Below, one piece after another: positions 26,487 to 37,297 of a stretch of 55,197 bases of DNA; within the stretch, counting starts at the first letter, position 1, and each line of letters starts with the position of its first letter. The translations under genes and the position numbers were made by a program. Source of the DNA: Promethearchaeota archaeon (GTDB lineage: Archaea; Asgardarchaeota; Lokiarchaeia; Sigyniarchaeales; Sigyniarchaeaceae); contig JAFGBX010000173.1 in assembly GCA_016932935.1 (NCBI GenBank), positions 1-55,197 of the forward strand, written 5' to 3'. The notes beneath the pieces are model-generated. The model saw nothing but the letters and a program-made list of their open reading frames with translations. It had not been told where the DNA came from and searched no databases.

Positions 26487-28463
26487 ATGTTCGCCGACAT
26501 CCCCGACGCGGAACCCGCGGTCATCTCGCCGAACCTCGGCATCCCCGCGTTCCTCGACCAGGAGGCCAGGGTGGCGGATTCCAAGGACGTCTACCGGTTC
26601 ACCGTGAACATCATCGGCCCCCGGCAATTGGGCGCGGCGCAAGTGCACGAGCGGCTCGCCGGCAGCATCGTCGCGGTGCCGCTCTTCGAGGTCGTGCCCG
26701 GCACGCGCCGGCTCCGGCGCGGCACCCCCTTGCCCTTGCGCCTCGCCCCCGTGCAGGAGACCCCGTGTTTGCTGCTCGGCACGTCGCCCCTGGCGTCGCT
26801 CTACCAGAACCGGCAGGACCGCCCGAGTTATCTCCTTCGTCACGACTTCTTCGGGAAGAACCGTGCCTTGTTCCATACTACTGCCAGTCTCGACTTCGCA
26901 GGCGCGCCGGCGGAGTGCCGCGATTGGCTGCGTGGCCACCCCTTCCTCATGTTCGACCTCGTGCAGTCCTACGGGGCCGGCACGACGGCCAAGGAGCGTA
27001 CGTGCTACCATGCCATCGTGCTGCGCAACAAGGACTACACGTCGTTCCACGTCGCCCAGATCACGGACATCCACCTCGCCCGGCGGTACGACGAGGTGCT
27101 GGACTGCCTCTCCGGGTTCCTCGGGCCGTTCGGCGACATCCTCGATATGAAGCGCGTCGTGGACTTCTTCAAGGGGCGGTTCAGGAGGGCGTCCCGCGAG
27201 AAGCGCGTGCAGGACGAGATCTTCCGGGAGACCGAATACAGGCGGTTCAACCCGCTCAACCGGCGCTTCCAGAACCCGAACAACAAACTGCGGCAGTTCA
27301 TCATCTGGGCGAACCAGGCAGCTGCACGGGAGCACCTGGATCTCGTGCTAATCACGGGCGACATCCTCGACTATTGCCAGAAGGAGGACGTCCAGAAAAC
27401 CGATTACTCGCTCGGCGATACGAACTGGGATCTCTTCCTCCGCATCATGCTCAACCTCCCGGTGGAATACCGGGCGGGCTGCGAGCCCACGAAGATCGTG
27501 CGCCACGAAGAGCTGGCCGTCCCCGTCTTCACGCTCCCCGGCAACCACGATCTCCGCGTGCACGGCTACCCCCTCCCCGCAATGAACTACTACAAGTACT
27601 TCGGCCTGACCCGCTTCGAGGCCATGTTGTACAAGGATCCCGTCAAGCTGTCCGTGGAGAAGTCCTTGGCCATCGACAAGTACTGCCTCAAGCCGTACTA
27701 CCAGCACATCAACCCGTTCGACGACTATTACGTCAAGCTCGGGGATCGCCTCTTCATCATGCTCAACTCGGGCGCCGACAGCTTCCTAAACATCAAGAGC
27801 CTGCTCATGGCCAACCCCGGCTGCGTCGGCTTCAAGGACACGCAGCTCACCTTCTGCCGCCGCGTGCTGGAGGCGTGCGCGCCGGCGTGCGGCGACGGCT
27901 CCACGAGCCTCTTCGTGTCCCACTCGCCGATCTTGAACCCCGCGCTCAGGGGGGCGATCTGGAAGTCCATCCAGAGCGCCTTGCGCGGCAAGAAGTATGC
28001 CCCCCCGGAGTCCTACAAGGAGGCCAACCTGAGGGCGCACGGCCGGGCCGACACGAACGTCGTGTACGACCTGGACTTCGGGATCGGCACGATCTCGAGG
28101 AACCGCGACCAGGTACTGAAGTTCCTCTTCAAGCACCGGATGACCGCGCTCTGCGGGCACACGCACCTCCAGCGCGAATTCCGCTTCCGGTTCACCGGCA
28201 AGCCCGAGGAGATGGAACCCATGGGGATGGACGATATCTTGAAGAAAAAACTTCTCGAAATAAGATGGGACGACTACACGGATAACGAGAGCCCGGCGTT
28301 CGTGCAAGAAAACCGGCCGTTCGTCCTCCAGACCCCTTCTCTCGGCATCCGCCGCCAGGAAGAGAAGCGGGACTTCGGCGCCTTCCGAGAGGTGACGTTC
28401 CTCGGTGACCGGCTCGAGGGCATCCAGGTACGCTACTTGTCGAGGCTCGGCAACGAGTTCTGA
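26487..28463 (+). CDS. calcineurin-like metallophosphoesterase
   Basis: VAQITDIHLARRYDEV, LVLITGDILDY, FTLPGNHDLRVHG, LFVSHSPIL, ALCGHTHLQREF. Confidence 0.9.
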   Translation: MFADIPDAEPAVISPNLGIPAFLDQEARVADSKDVYRFTVNIIGPRQLGAAQVHERLAGSIVAVPLFEVVPGTRRLRRGTPLPLRLAPVQETPCLLLGTSPLASLYQNRQDRPSYLLRHDFFGKNRALFHTTASLDFAGAPAECRDWLRGHPFLMFDLVQSYGAGTTAKERTCYHAIVLRNKDYTSFHVAQITDIHLARRYDEVLDCLSGFLGPFGDILDMKRVVDFFKGRFRRASREKRVQDEIFRETEYRRFNPLNRRFQNPNNKLRQFIIWANQAAAREHLDLVLITGDILDYCQKEDVQKTDYSLGDTNWDLFLRIMLNLPVEYRAGCEPTKIVRHEELAVPVFTLPGNHDLRVHGYPLPAMNYYKYFGLTRFEAMLYKDPVKLSVEKSLAIDKYCLKPYYQHINPFDDYYVKLGDRLFIMLNSGADSFLNIKSLLMANPGCVGFKDTQLTFCRRVLEACAPACGDGSTSLFVSHSPILNPALRGAIWKSIQSALRGKKYAPPESYKEANLRAHGRADTNVVYDLDFGIGTISRNRDQVLKFLFKHRMTALCGHTHLQREFRFRFTGKPEEMEPMGMDDILKKKLLEIRWDDYTDNESPAFVQENRPFVLQTPSLGIRRQEEKRDFGAFREVTFLGDRLEGIQVRYLSRLGNEF

Positions 28464-29066
28464 GTGGCGAAGATGGAAAAATCGAAGAAGGTCGCGGGTG
28501 TCTTGCTCGCCATCGGGATCGCCGCCGGAGCGACCCTCGGCATCTTCGCGTTCGCCGTGTTCCCGCTCCCCCCCGGGCAGGCCCCGTCGATGCGGTTGCC
28601 CCTCCAGGACTTCAGCACGTTCGTCCGGTTCCAGAGCTTCAATAGCACGGGGCACAACGGCCTCGACTTCAACGTCAACGCATCGACGCCCATCGTGGCG
28701 CCGTGCGACCTGTTCGTCACGGAGATCCGGTGCTGGTACAACGACCGGGGCGGCCACTGGCAGACCAACGTGGGCGCGTCCATGAACTTCGAGTGGACCA
28801 TGGAGATCGCCTTCGAATCATGGGCGACGGACGAGCCGACCGCCCGCGTGCAGGAACAAGCCATCGCGGTCGCGGCGTGGACGCGTGTCGCCGCCGGCGC
28901 GCCGCTCGGCACGCTGCTCTGCGAGGGCGACGGCGCCCACATCCACTTCATGATCCGGCGGAACTCGGCAGCCACATGCCCGTTCCAGTACTTCGCCCCA
29001 ACCGCGCAAGCCGAGCTGGCCGCCGCCCTCGTGGCCATCAACCACACCGTGCCCGTGTGCACTTGA
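28464..29066 (+). CDS. membrane-anchored M23-like (LytM-fold) metallopeptidase domain protein
   Basis: N-terminal TM; HNGLDFNVNASTPIVAPCDLFVTEI and GDGAHIHFMIRR match M23 HxxxD and HxH zinc motifs. Confidence 0.7.
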   Translation: MAKMEKSKKVAGVLLAIGIAAGATLGIFAFAVFPLPPGQAPSMRLPLQDFSTFVRFQSFNSTGHNGLDFNVNASTPIVAPCDLFVTEIRCWYNDRGGHWQTNVGASMNFEWTMEIAFESWATDEPTARVQEQAIAVAAWTRVAAGAPLGTLLCEGDGAHIHFMIRRNSAATCPFQYFAPTAQAELAAALVAINHTVPVCT

Positions 29067-29124
29067 ACCAGCGAGCAGCGGCCTCGGATGATGAAAAAGA
29101 GTTGAGAGGGACGCGCTTCTCGTT

Positions 29125-30549
<1,425 letters not shown>

Positions 30550-30835
30550 GGAACATTACACTTTCGTTGCGATACCAGTACACTGCGAAACGATCACGAT
30601 TGCGTTCTCGTTGCCTTGTGCTGTTCGCTTTTTATAAGTGAACCATCGCATAAATCTCTTATCAAGCCCGGTGCCATCGCGGCCGGCCTCTCGATGACAC
30701 GCGCGTATAGTCCCGGATATTATTCGCCCCTAAAGCCCCGGTAGTTCGAGAAGATGATCAGAGAAACACGCGCGAAACACGCGTGGCATACCCTCGCCCC
30801 ACCCAACAACAAAAACCGAGCAACGTGAACAAACC

Positions 30836-31012
30836 ATGCACCTGATCACAGTCCACCTCCCGGAAGCCTACCTCGAAGGGCTCGACAGCCTCGTGAACGA
30901 GCGTATCTACCCGAACCGCTCGGAGGCCATCCGCGTCGCCGTGCGCGACATGCTCAAGACCGAGCTCTCGATGTTCCTGAAGCAGGCCGAGAAGGCCGAG
31001 CAGATCGAGTAA
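30836..31012 (+). CDS. 58-aa ribbon-helix-helix (CopG-like) protein
   Basis: MHLITVHLPEAYLEGLDSLVNERIYPNRSEAIRVAVRDMLKTELSMFLKQAEKAEQIE; below the length cutoff of the supplied ORF track. Confidence 0.85.
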   Translation: MHLITVHLPEAYLEGLDSLVNERIYPNRSEAIRVAVRDMLKTELSMFLKQAEKAEQIE

Positions 31013-31059
31013 AAAGCGACGTTCTACCTCCATCTATTCCTATCTTTTCCGTTCTTTTA

Positions 31060-31290
31060 TCACCGTCCTCTCCAATAACCTGGTTTTCTCTTGAGATTTG
31101 CAATCGCGATGATGGAGATTTTATCGTATTCGATGCTATACATTATACCAAATGGAAATCGTTGAAGCGAACAGCGTCTTACATCCTCTTCGATTACCGG
31201 CCATTTAACAGGATTATCCTCGATGCTATTAACTTTCTTTTCAACCTCGTGCAAAAAATCTCTTTTTCTCTGTAGAAACAGAGAACATGA
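31060..31290 (-). pseudogene. truncated RelE/ParE-type toxin fragment
   Basis: DFLHEVEKKVNSIEDNPVKWPVIEEDVRRCSLQRFPFGIMYSIEYDKISIIAIANLKRKPGYWRGR matches the C-terminal two-thirds of the ParE/RelE fold; no proper N-terminus. Confidence 0.7.
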
Positions 31291-31295
31291 GGCGA

Positions 31296-32198
31296 TCACA
31301 ATATCGAAGGTTCGATGCGTGCCGGTTCCTCGGTCTTGCTCGCCTCGACAACTCTCTCCTTGCGGAACGCGGTCGACAGCACGACGCCGACGATCGCGAC
31401 GGAGATGCCGGCGACCTGGAGCGCGGTCGGGGGCACGCCGTAGAACAAGGCCTCGAGGACGAGCGGCAGGAGGACGTAGAACACCGTGTACGCTGGGACG
31501 ACCGTGACCGCCTTTCCCCTCGTGTACCCGACGTTCGTGAGCAGCACCGCGCCCATGCTGGCAGCGAACGAGATGTAGAAGAAGGCGTTCGCGAACGCGC
31601 TGAAAGCACCGAGTTCGACAGCCCCTCCCGTGCTGCCTCTGCCGGACATGCTCTTGAAGACGTTGTCGATGCCACCGCAGGAACCCGCCACGATGCCCCA
31701 TATCAGGCCCCACATTCGCTTGGTATGTATCGTGTAGATGATAATAACCAAGAACGCGACGCCAATCGTGACCATCGACATGCTAAAGCTCCACCAATCG
31801 ACTGTCGAATCCGGTCGTTCCCAGGAGATCGAGGCGATCCCGAAGAGTAACGTCCCGCCGATGATCGCCACCGCGCCCGCCAGCTCGAACTTGCCGATGG
31901 GTTCCTTGAGCACCTTGTACGCGTAGACGAGGACGACCACGATGCCGAGGCCCATCATCGCGGAGTACACGGTAGCCGGCGCCTCGAAGATGGCTTGCGC
32001 TACGATCTGGAAGACCGGTTGAATCGCGGAGAACGAGATGCCGACGAGCCAGATGGCGCCCTTCTTAGCGCGGGCGTTCCCCGCCATCCTCTCCTTCTGG
32101 AACAGCTGGATCCCCTGCTTCTGGAGTGCCTTGCCGAGGTTCAGCGTGCCCGCCATCGCCAGGCCGAACACGATGCCCCAAAGAACCTTTTCATCCAT
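31296..32198 (-). CDS. EamA/DMT-type multi-TM transporter
   Basis: Multiple TM helices; YAYKVLKEPIGKFELAGAVAIIGGTLLFG is DMT-like. Start chosen at MDEKVLWGIVFGLAMAG. Confidence 0.75.
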   Translation of the reverse strand: MDEKVLWGIVFGLAMAGTLNLGKALQKQGIQLFQKERMAGNARAKKGAIWLVGISFSAIQPVFQIVAQAIFEAPATVYSAMMGLGIVVVLVYAYKVLKEPIGKFELAGAVAIIGGTLLFGIASISWERPDSTVDWWSFSMSMVTIGVAFLVIIIYTIHTKRMWGLIWGIVAGSCGGIDNVFKSMSGRGSTGGAVELGAFSAFANAFFYISFAASMGAVLLTNVGYTRGKAVTVVPAYTVFYVLLPLVLEALFYGVPPTALQVAGISVAIVGVVLSTAFRKERVVEASKTEEPARIEPSIL

Positions 32199-32432
32199 GG
32201 TTTTCCGGTCACCTTCGATCATGAAGCCTGGCTGGGGGCATAAAAAGCGATACTCGGGAAGTCGAAGGATCCGAGATCGCTTAAGGAAAGTTATGGTTGA
32301 TGCAGTTATGGGCTTGAAAAGGATTTAAAACAAGTGGCCAAAGGTCTATTGACAAAAGCGGGTGCACGATGCTCCCCCCGGAGCGGCGTGGACGGACGAG
32401 GCACCCGCGCGTTTCAACCACCGGTGACACGC

Positions 32433-32723
32433 ATGCCGAAACTACTGACGAAAGGGAGCAAGGCCTTGTTTTTCCAGAAGAACCGGTGCCAGGGCTGTGA
32501 GATGTGCGTCGTCGTGTGCCCGACGGGCGTGCTCGAGCTGTCGGACGAGTACAACATGCGCGCGGCCCGCGTCCCCAGGGTCAAGCACGGCAAGGAGGTT
32601 TCATGCATCCTCTGCCAGCGGTGCGAGTTCGCGTGCCCGAACTGGGCGATCTACGTGGTCGACGAGCAGCCGGGCGAGCAAAAGCCGGCCGGGCAGGACG
32701 TGAAGGGGGCCGCGAGGGTATAA
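32433..32723 (+). CDS. korD: 2-oxoacid:ferredoxin oxidoreductase, delta (ferredoxin-like) subunit
   Basis: CQGCEMCVVVCPTGVLEL and CILCQRCEFACPNWAIYV; first gene of the korDABC-like operon. Confidence 0.85.
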   Translation: MPKLLTKGSKALFFQKNRCQGCEMCVVVCPTGVLELSDEYNMRAARVPRVKHGKEVSCILCQRCEFACPNWAIYVVDEQPGEQKPAGQDVKGAARV

Positions 32724-32743
32724 CAGCCTACACGAGGCGCACC

Positions 32744-33925
32744 ATGATGGAAAACGAATCGAAACGATACATGGCCCCCGGCAAGCACGTCCTGATGGGC
32801 AACGTGGCCATGGCCGAGGGCGCCATGGCCGCCGGGCTCACGTTCTTCGGCGGGTACCCGATCACGCCAAGCACCGAGGTGCCCGAGCACCTGGTCTGGC
32901 GGCTCCCCGAGGCCGGCGGAGCGTTCATCCAGATGGAGGACGAGCTGGCGGCGATCAACTCCGTGGCCGGGGCGAGCGTCGCGGGCGCGAAGGCCATGAC
33001 CGCGACGTCGGGCCCCGGCACGTCGCTCATGGCCGAGACGATATCCATGGCCGCGGCGATGGAGATCCCGCTGGTCATCTGCGACGTGCAGCGGAACGGC
33101 CCCGGCACGGGGCTGGTCACCGCCCCGCACCACAACGACGTGTTCCAGTGCAAGTACAGCGGGAACGGCGAGTACGAGGTCATCGCCTACGCCCCCATGT
33201 CGTGCCAGGAGCTCTACGACCTCACGATAGAGGCCTTCAACGCCGCGGAGACCTACCGCTGCCCCACGTACGTCTTGTCCGACGCGTACCTCGGCCACCT
33301 GCACGAGCCGGTCGTGATACCGACTGCAGAGGAGGTCAAGAAGCTGGTCGTCGCCCGGGCCATCCTCGACAAGCCGAACCAGGAGAAGTTCACCTTCCTG
33401 GATCGCGAGGGGAACATCCAGATCCCGCCGGCCCCCGTCCTCGGCACCCCGAACTTCCCGACCACGTTCATCTCCCAGCCACACGGGCCGGACGGCATCC
33501 CGGTCAACGAGGATCAAGTCTTGAAACCTAATACCTTGCTTGTCGAGAAGATCACGAAGAACGTCGAGAAGATCGCCAGGACGGAGGCCTACATGCTCGA
33601 CGACGCGGAGGTCGTGATCATCGCGTATGGCTTGACGGCACGCGTCTGCTACCACGTCGTGAACCTCGCGAGGAAGGAGGGGCTCAAGGCCGGCCTGTTC
33701 AGGCTCGTGACGATCTGGCCGTTCCCGTACGAGCGGGTGAAGTCGGTCGTCGCAGGCGCCAAGGCGATCGTCGTGCCCGAGATGAACCTCGGCCTCATGG
33801 CCGGCGAGGTCGAGCGCTGCAAGCCACTGGCCATGCCGATGTACAAGGTTCCCAAGATCGCTGACATCCACGAGCCGGGGGAGATCCTGGCCGTGGTGAG
33901 AAAGGCGAAGGAGGCGCATCCGTGA
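32744..33925 (+). CDS. korA: 2-oxoacid:ferredoxin oxidoreductase alpha subunit (KorA-like)
   Basis: MGNVAMAEGAMAAGLTFFGGYPITPSTEVPEHL...IQMEDELAAINSVAGASVAGAKAMTATSGPG. Confidence 0.93.
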   Translation: MMENESKRYMAPGKHVLMGNVAMAEGAMAAGLTFFGGYPITPSTEVPEHLVWRLPEAGGAFIQMEDELAAINSVAGASVAGAKAMTATSGPGTSLMAETISMAAAMEIPLVICDVQRNGPGTGLVTAPHHNDVFQCKYSGNGEYEVIAYAPMSCQELYDLTIEAFNAAETYRCPTYVLSDAYLGHLHEPVVIPTAEEVKKLVVARAILDKPNQEKFTFLDREGNIQIPPAPVLGTPNFPTTFISQPHGPDGIPVNEDQVLKPNTLLVEKITKNVEKIARTEAYMLDDAEVVIIAYGLTARVCYHVVNLARKEGLKAGLFRLVTIWPFPYERVKSVVAGAKAIVVPEMNLGLMAGEVERCKPLAMPMYKVPKIADIHEPGEILAVVRKAKEAHP

Positions 33926-34812
33926 TGTCCCCCCAGATCACGACGTTCCCGAACGAGAAGCCCGAGCACCCGGTCACCCTCCTGTCCATGGGCGGCCTCA
34001 TGACCGGCAACTTCTGGTCCATGTTCTGCGGCGGGTGCGGCTATGGCATCATCTTCCAGCTGTTCGACAAGGTGTTCGTCGAGGAGAAGCTCGACCCGTT
34101 CAAGTACCCCGTGATCATCGGCATCGGGTGCTACACGCAGGGCAACACGCTAGTGCCGGCCGCGTCGCAGCGCGTCACGACCCTCCACGGCCGGGCGCCC
34201 GCCATGGCGACGGGCATCAAGCTCGCCAACCCCGCCATGAAGCCGATCATCCTCACGGGTGACGGTGACTGTCTCGGCATAGGTGGAAACCATTTCATCC
34301 ACTTGTGCCGCCGCAACCTCGATTCGGTCGTGCTCCTCTTCAACAACTCGATCTACGGCATGACCGGCGGCCAGGTCGCGCCGACGACCCCCCAGGGCTC
34401 GTCCACGATGACCACGCTCGGCGCGGTGTTCGAGAACCGCTTGGACGGCGTCAAGCTCGCGCTCGCCGCCGGTGCCACCTACGTGGCGCGGACGACCGTC
34501 GCCCACCCGCGAACCTTCATGCACTACTTGAAAAAGGCGATCAAGCACGCGGGCACCTCCGTCATCGAGGTCGTCACGCCGTGCGTCACGTATTTCGGCC
34601 GCAAGAACGTGAACGACGCGAGCCAGCGCATGGACACCGGCGGGCTGCTCCTGGAATGGATCAAGGCGCACGCGGTCTGGAACAACCAGGCGAAGCTCCT
34701 GAGCGAGGCCGAGCTGGCCGACAAGTACGTGATCGGGGAGTTCCGCGAGGAGGATCGCCCCGAGTACTCGGCCGAGTACGAGAAGGTCAAGAAGAAGGCG
34801 ATGGAGGGATAA
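33922..34812 (+). CDS. korB: 2-oxoacid:ferredoxin oxidoreductase beta subunit (TPP-binding)
   Basis: FCGGCGYGII, LHGRAPAMATGIKLANP, TGDGDCLGIGGNHFIHLCRRN, NNSIYGMTGGQVAPTTP. Confidence 0.94.
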   Translation: MMSPQITTFPNEKPEHPVTLLSMGGLMTGNFWSMFCGGCGYGIIFQLFDKVFVEEKLDPFKYPVIIGIGCYTQGNTLVPAASQRVTTLHGRAPAMATGIKLANPAMKPIILTGDGDCLGIGGNHFIHLCRRNLDSVVLLFNNSIYGMTGGQVAPTTPQGSSTMTTLGAVFENRLDGVKLALAAGATYVARTTVAHPRTFMHYLKKAIKHAGTSVIEVVTPCVTYFGRKNVNDASQRMDTGGLLLEWIKAHAVWNNQAKLLSEAELADKYVIGEFREEDRPEYSAEYEKVKKKAMEG

Positions 34813-34815
34813 CGA

Positions 34816-35430
34816 ATGAACCGATACGAGATCCATGCGGTCGGCCTCGGGGGGATGGGGGTGATCCAGCTCTCCAAGCTCATCACGAAGGCCGCCGTGA
34901 ACTACCAGGGCCGCATCGCCGTGCAGACCGAGGCCTACAGCGCGTCGGCGCGTGGCGGCCGCTGCTGGGCCGACGTGGTGGTCGAGCTCGACGAGGCGGA
35001 GAGGATGATCGACTACCCCAAGGCCTTGAGCCCGTACGACTTCGTCTTCGTCCTTTCCGAGGAGGCTGCCGGGGACGTGAAGAAGAGCGACGTCAAGGAG
35101 ACCGGGTGGGTGCTCTGGGATTCCTCGATCATCAACAAGTTCCGCGCCGCCGCCAAGCTGCCGTCGCTCGCACTCCCCGCGCAGGAGATGGCGATCAAGG
35201 AGTACGGCGAGGCGGTCATCGGCAGCTCCATCTTGTTCGGCGCGTTCTGCAGCCTGTCGGGGATCCTGTCCAAGGACGCCGCGTTGAAGACCCTCGAAGA
35301 GTCTGTACCGATGCGGAGCGCGGATAAAAACCGCGCCGCCTTCGAGAGGGGCTGGGGGATCGGCGAAAAGCGCAAGGCCGAGCCTCGGATCGCCGAGAAA
35401 CCGGAGAAGGAGAAGAAGCAGGCGAGTTGA
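34816..35430 (+). CDS. korC: 2-oxoacid:ferredoxin oxidoreductase gamma subunit
   Basis: VGLGGMGVIQLSKLITKAAVNYQGRIAVQTEAYSASARGGRCWADVV. Confidence 0.92.
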   Translation: MNRYEIHAVGLGGMGVIQLSKLITKAAVNYQGRIAVQTEAYSASARGGRCWADVVVELDEAERMIDYPKALSPYDFVFVLSEEAAGDVKKSDVKETGWVLWDSSIINKFRAAAKLPSLALPAQEMAIKEYGEAVIGSSILFGAFCSLSGILSKDAALKTLEESVPMRSADKNRAAFERGWGIGEKRKAEPRIAEKPEKEKKQAS

Positions 35431-35431
35431 C

Positions 35432-37240
35432 ATGGTCGGAAGCATAAAAAAGGGTTGGAAGGAGCTCAAGGCCGAGATCGTCGACACGGACAAGTGCTGC
35501 TTGTGCGGCGCTTGCGTCAACTTCTGCGACAACCTGGTGATGACCCCGGCCGGCCCGGCCGAGCATGGATCTCTCTGCAGCGAGCAGGTCACGTGCCGGG
35601 ATGGCTTCGGCACGTGCTACAACCTCTGCCCGTACACGGGGACGGACGAGCTGCCCCTCGCCCTGCTGGACAAGTGGGTGCACGACCGGCCCTCGCCGGA
35701 TACCGATAACGAGTTCAAGCACGACGTGAGGGTAATGGCGGCGCGTTACACCGCCCCGAAGGGTACCACCAAGCTCCCCGGGGGCGGCGCCGAGGCCGGA
35801 CTCCTGATCGCGGCGCTCCGCTCCGGCATCATCGACGGCGTCGTCACGTCGCACCTCGCCTCCGACGTCCGGTCGGTCTTGGACACAGAGGACGGCATTT
35901 TACAGGCCGCCCACGCGACCGCCTATGCCAACGCACCGCTCGCTGGGATCTCGCCGGCGCTGGTGGACGGCTACGAGGCCCTCGCCGTCGTGGGCAGCGG
36001 CTGCGAGATCCAGGGGCTTCGCAAGATGCAGAACCACCCGGCCGCGGACCTGGAGGTTCACGATCTCGTGGCGCTGGCGATCGGCTCGTTCTGTTTTTTC
36101 AAGCCCAAGCCCTCCAAGTTCGAGGCGTATCTCAAGGGAAAGGGCATCGACCGGTCGGCCATCCGGTGGATCGACCACGACAAGGGCGCGTTCAAGTACG
36201 CCATCGACGCGGGTGACAAGACCGCGGTCGTCCCGCTCAACGAGCTTTACGAGGCGTGCGCGAAGGGGAGCTGCTTCGCGTGTTCCGATGGCACGGCGGG
36301 GCTCGCTGACATCAGCGTGGGCGTCGTGGACGCGCTGCCCGGGTGGAGCGTGCTGGTCGTGCGCACGGCGAGGGGCAATCAAGTGCTCGATGCTGCCAAG
36401 CGGCTCGGGCTCATCGAGACGCAAGGGCTGAACAGCGTGGTCAAGGAGACCGTGCTCGAGGTCACCCGCAACAAGCTCGTCTTCGCGCCGATAACAGCGA
36501 TCCGGGCCGAGGGCGTCGACATGAAGGCCTTCACCTTCTCAGCGCCTGCGGTCGCAAAGAGCTACAAGCCCGGCCAGTTCGTCGTCTTGTGGCTCCCCGA
36601 CGTCGACTTCCTCCCCATGGGCGTCGCCCACGCGAACGGCGACCTCATCGAAATCACGGTGCAGCGGATCGGCGAGGGCACGGGCAACCTCTTCAAGAAG
36701 AAGGTGGGCGACAAGGTGGGCATCCGCGGGCCGTACGGGAACGGGTGGGACCTGAGCGGGGACGACTACCTCGCCGTGGGCGGTGGCGTCGGAATCGCCG
36801 AGGTCTCGAACGCGATCGACGACCTCGTGGCGCGCGGCAAGCGGGTGACGGCCATCCTCGCGGGCCGCACGAGCGACCACGTGTTTTGCGAGGACTTGTA
36901 CGACGGCAAGGTCAAGCAAATCTGCATCATGACGGACGACGGCTCCGCCGGGACGAGGGGCCTCGCCACGGATCCCATCGAGAAGCTCGTCAAGGAGAAC
37001 GGCATCAAGAACATCATCACGTGCGGCCCGGAGGTGATGATGAAAAAGGTGTTCGACATTGCCCGTGGGCTCGGCGTTCCCGTGCAAGCCAGCCTCGAGC
37101 GGAAGATGAAGTGCTGCATCGGGCTGTGTGGCACGTGCGCGGTGGGCGAGAACGACGACGTGGCCGTCTGCAAGATGGGGCCGGTGTTCGACCAGGAGAA
37201 ATTGGCGAGGTTTCCAACCTTCGGCACATACAAGAAATAA
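35432..37240 (+). CDS. fusion flavoprotein: FrhB/F420-hydrogenase-beta-like domain plus PyrK-like FAD/NAD/[2Fe-2S] domain
   Basis: N-terminal CCLCGACVNFC and GGGAEAGLLIAALRSGIIDGVV (FrhB-like); C-terminal YKPGQFVVLWLP, GIRGPYGNGWDL, VGGGVGIAEVSNAI, CCIGLCGTCAVGENDDVAVCKMGPVFD (PyrK-like). Confidence 0.88.
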   Translation: MVGSIKKGWKELKAEIVDTDKCCLCGACVNFCDNLVMTPAGPAEHGSLCSEQVTCRDGFGTCYNLCPYTGTDELPLALLDKWVHDRPSPDTDNEFKHDVRVMAARYTAPKGTTKLPGGGAEAGLLIAALRSGIIDGVVTSHLASDVRSVLDTEDGILQAAHATAYANAPLAGISPALVDGYEALAVVGSGCEIQGLRKMQNHPAADLEVHDLVALAIGSFCFFKPKPSKFEAYLKGKGIDRSAIRWIDHDKGAFKYAIDAGDKTAVVPLNELYEACAKGSCFACSDGTAGLADISVGVVDALPGWSVLVVRTARGNQVLDAAKRLGLIETQGLNSVVKETVLEVTRNKLVFAPITAIRAEGVDMKAFTFSAPAVAKSYKPGQFVVLWLPDVDFLPMGVAHANGDLIEITVQRIGEGTGNLFKKKVGDKVGIRGPYGNGWDLSGDDYLAVGGGVGIAEVSNAIDDLVARGKRVTAILAGRTSDHVFCEDLYDGKVKQICIMTDDGSAGTRGLATDPIEKLVKENGIKNIITCGPEVMMKKVFDIARGLGVPVQASLERKMKCCIGLCGTCAVGENDDVAVCKMGPVFDQEKLARFPTFGTYKK

Positions 37241-37297
37241 TCCTTATTTTACCTCGATGCTTTGACAACCACGCAAGCATCGAGTCGTGATCGTCGA

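Noticed and set aside
26438-28285. 615-aa same-strand alternative frame
   Set aside because: Overlaps the metallophosphoesterase with strong catalytic motifs in the other frame; Arg/Pro-rich and non-homologous in appearance.
32651-33919. 422-aa antisense ORF
   Set aside because: Opposite KorA, whose motifs are unambiguous.
34150-35613. 487-aa antisense ORF
   Set aside because: Opposite KorB and KorC; no domain signature.
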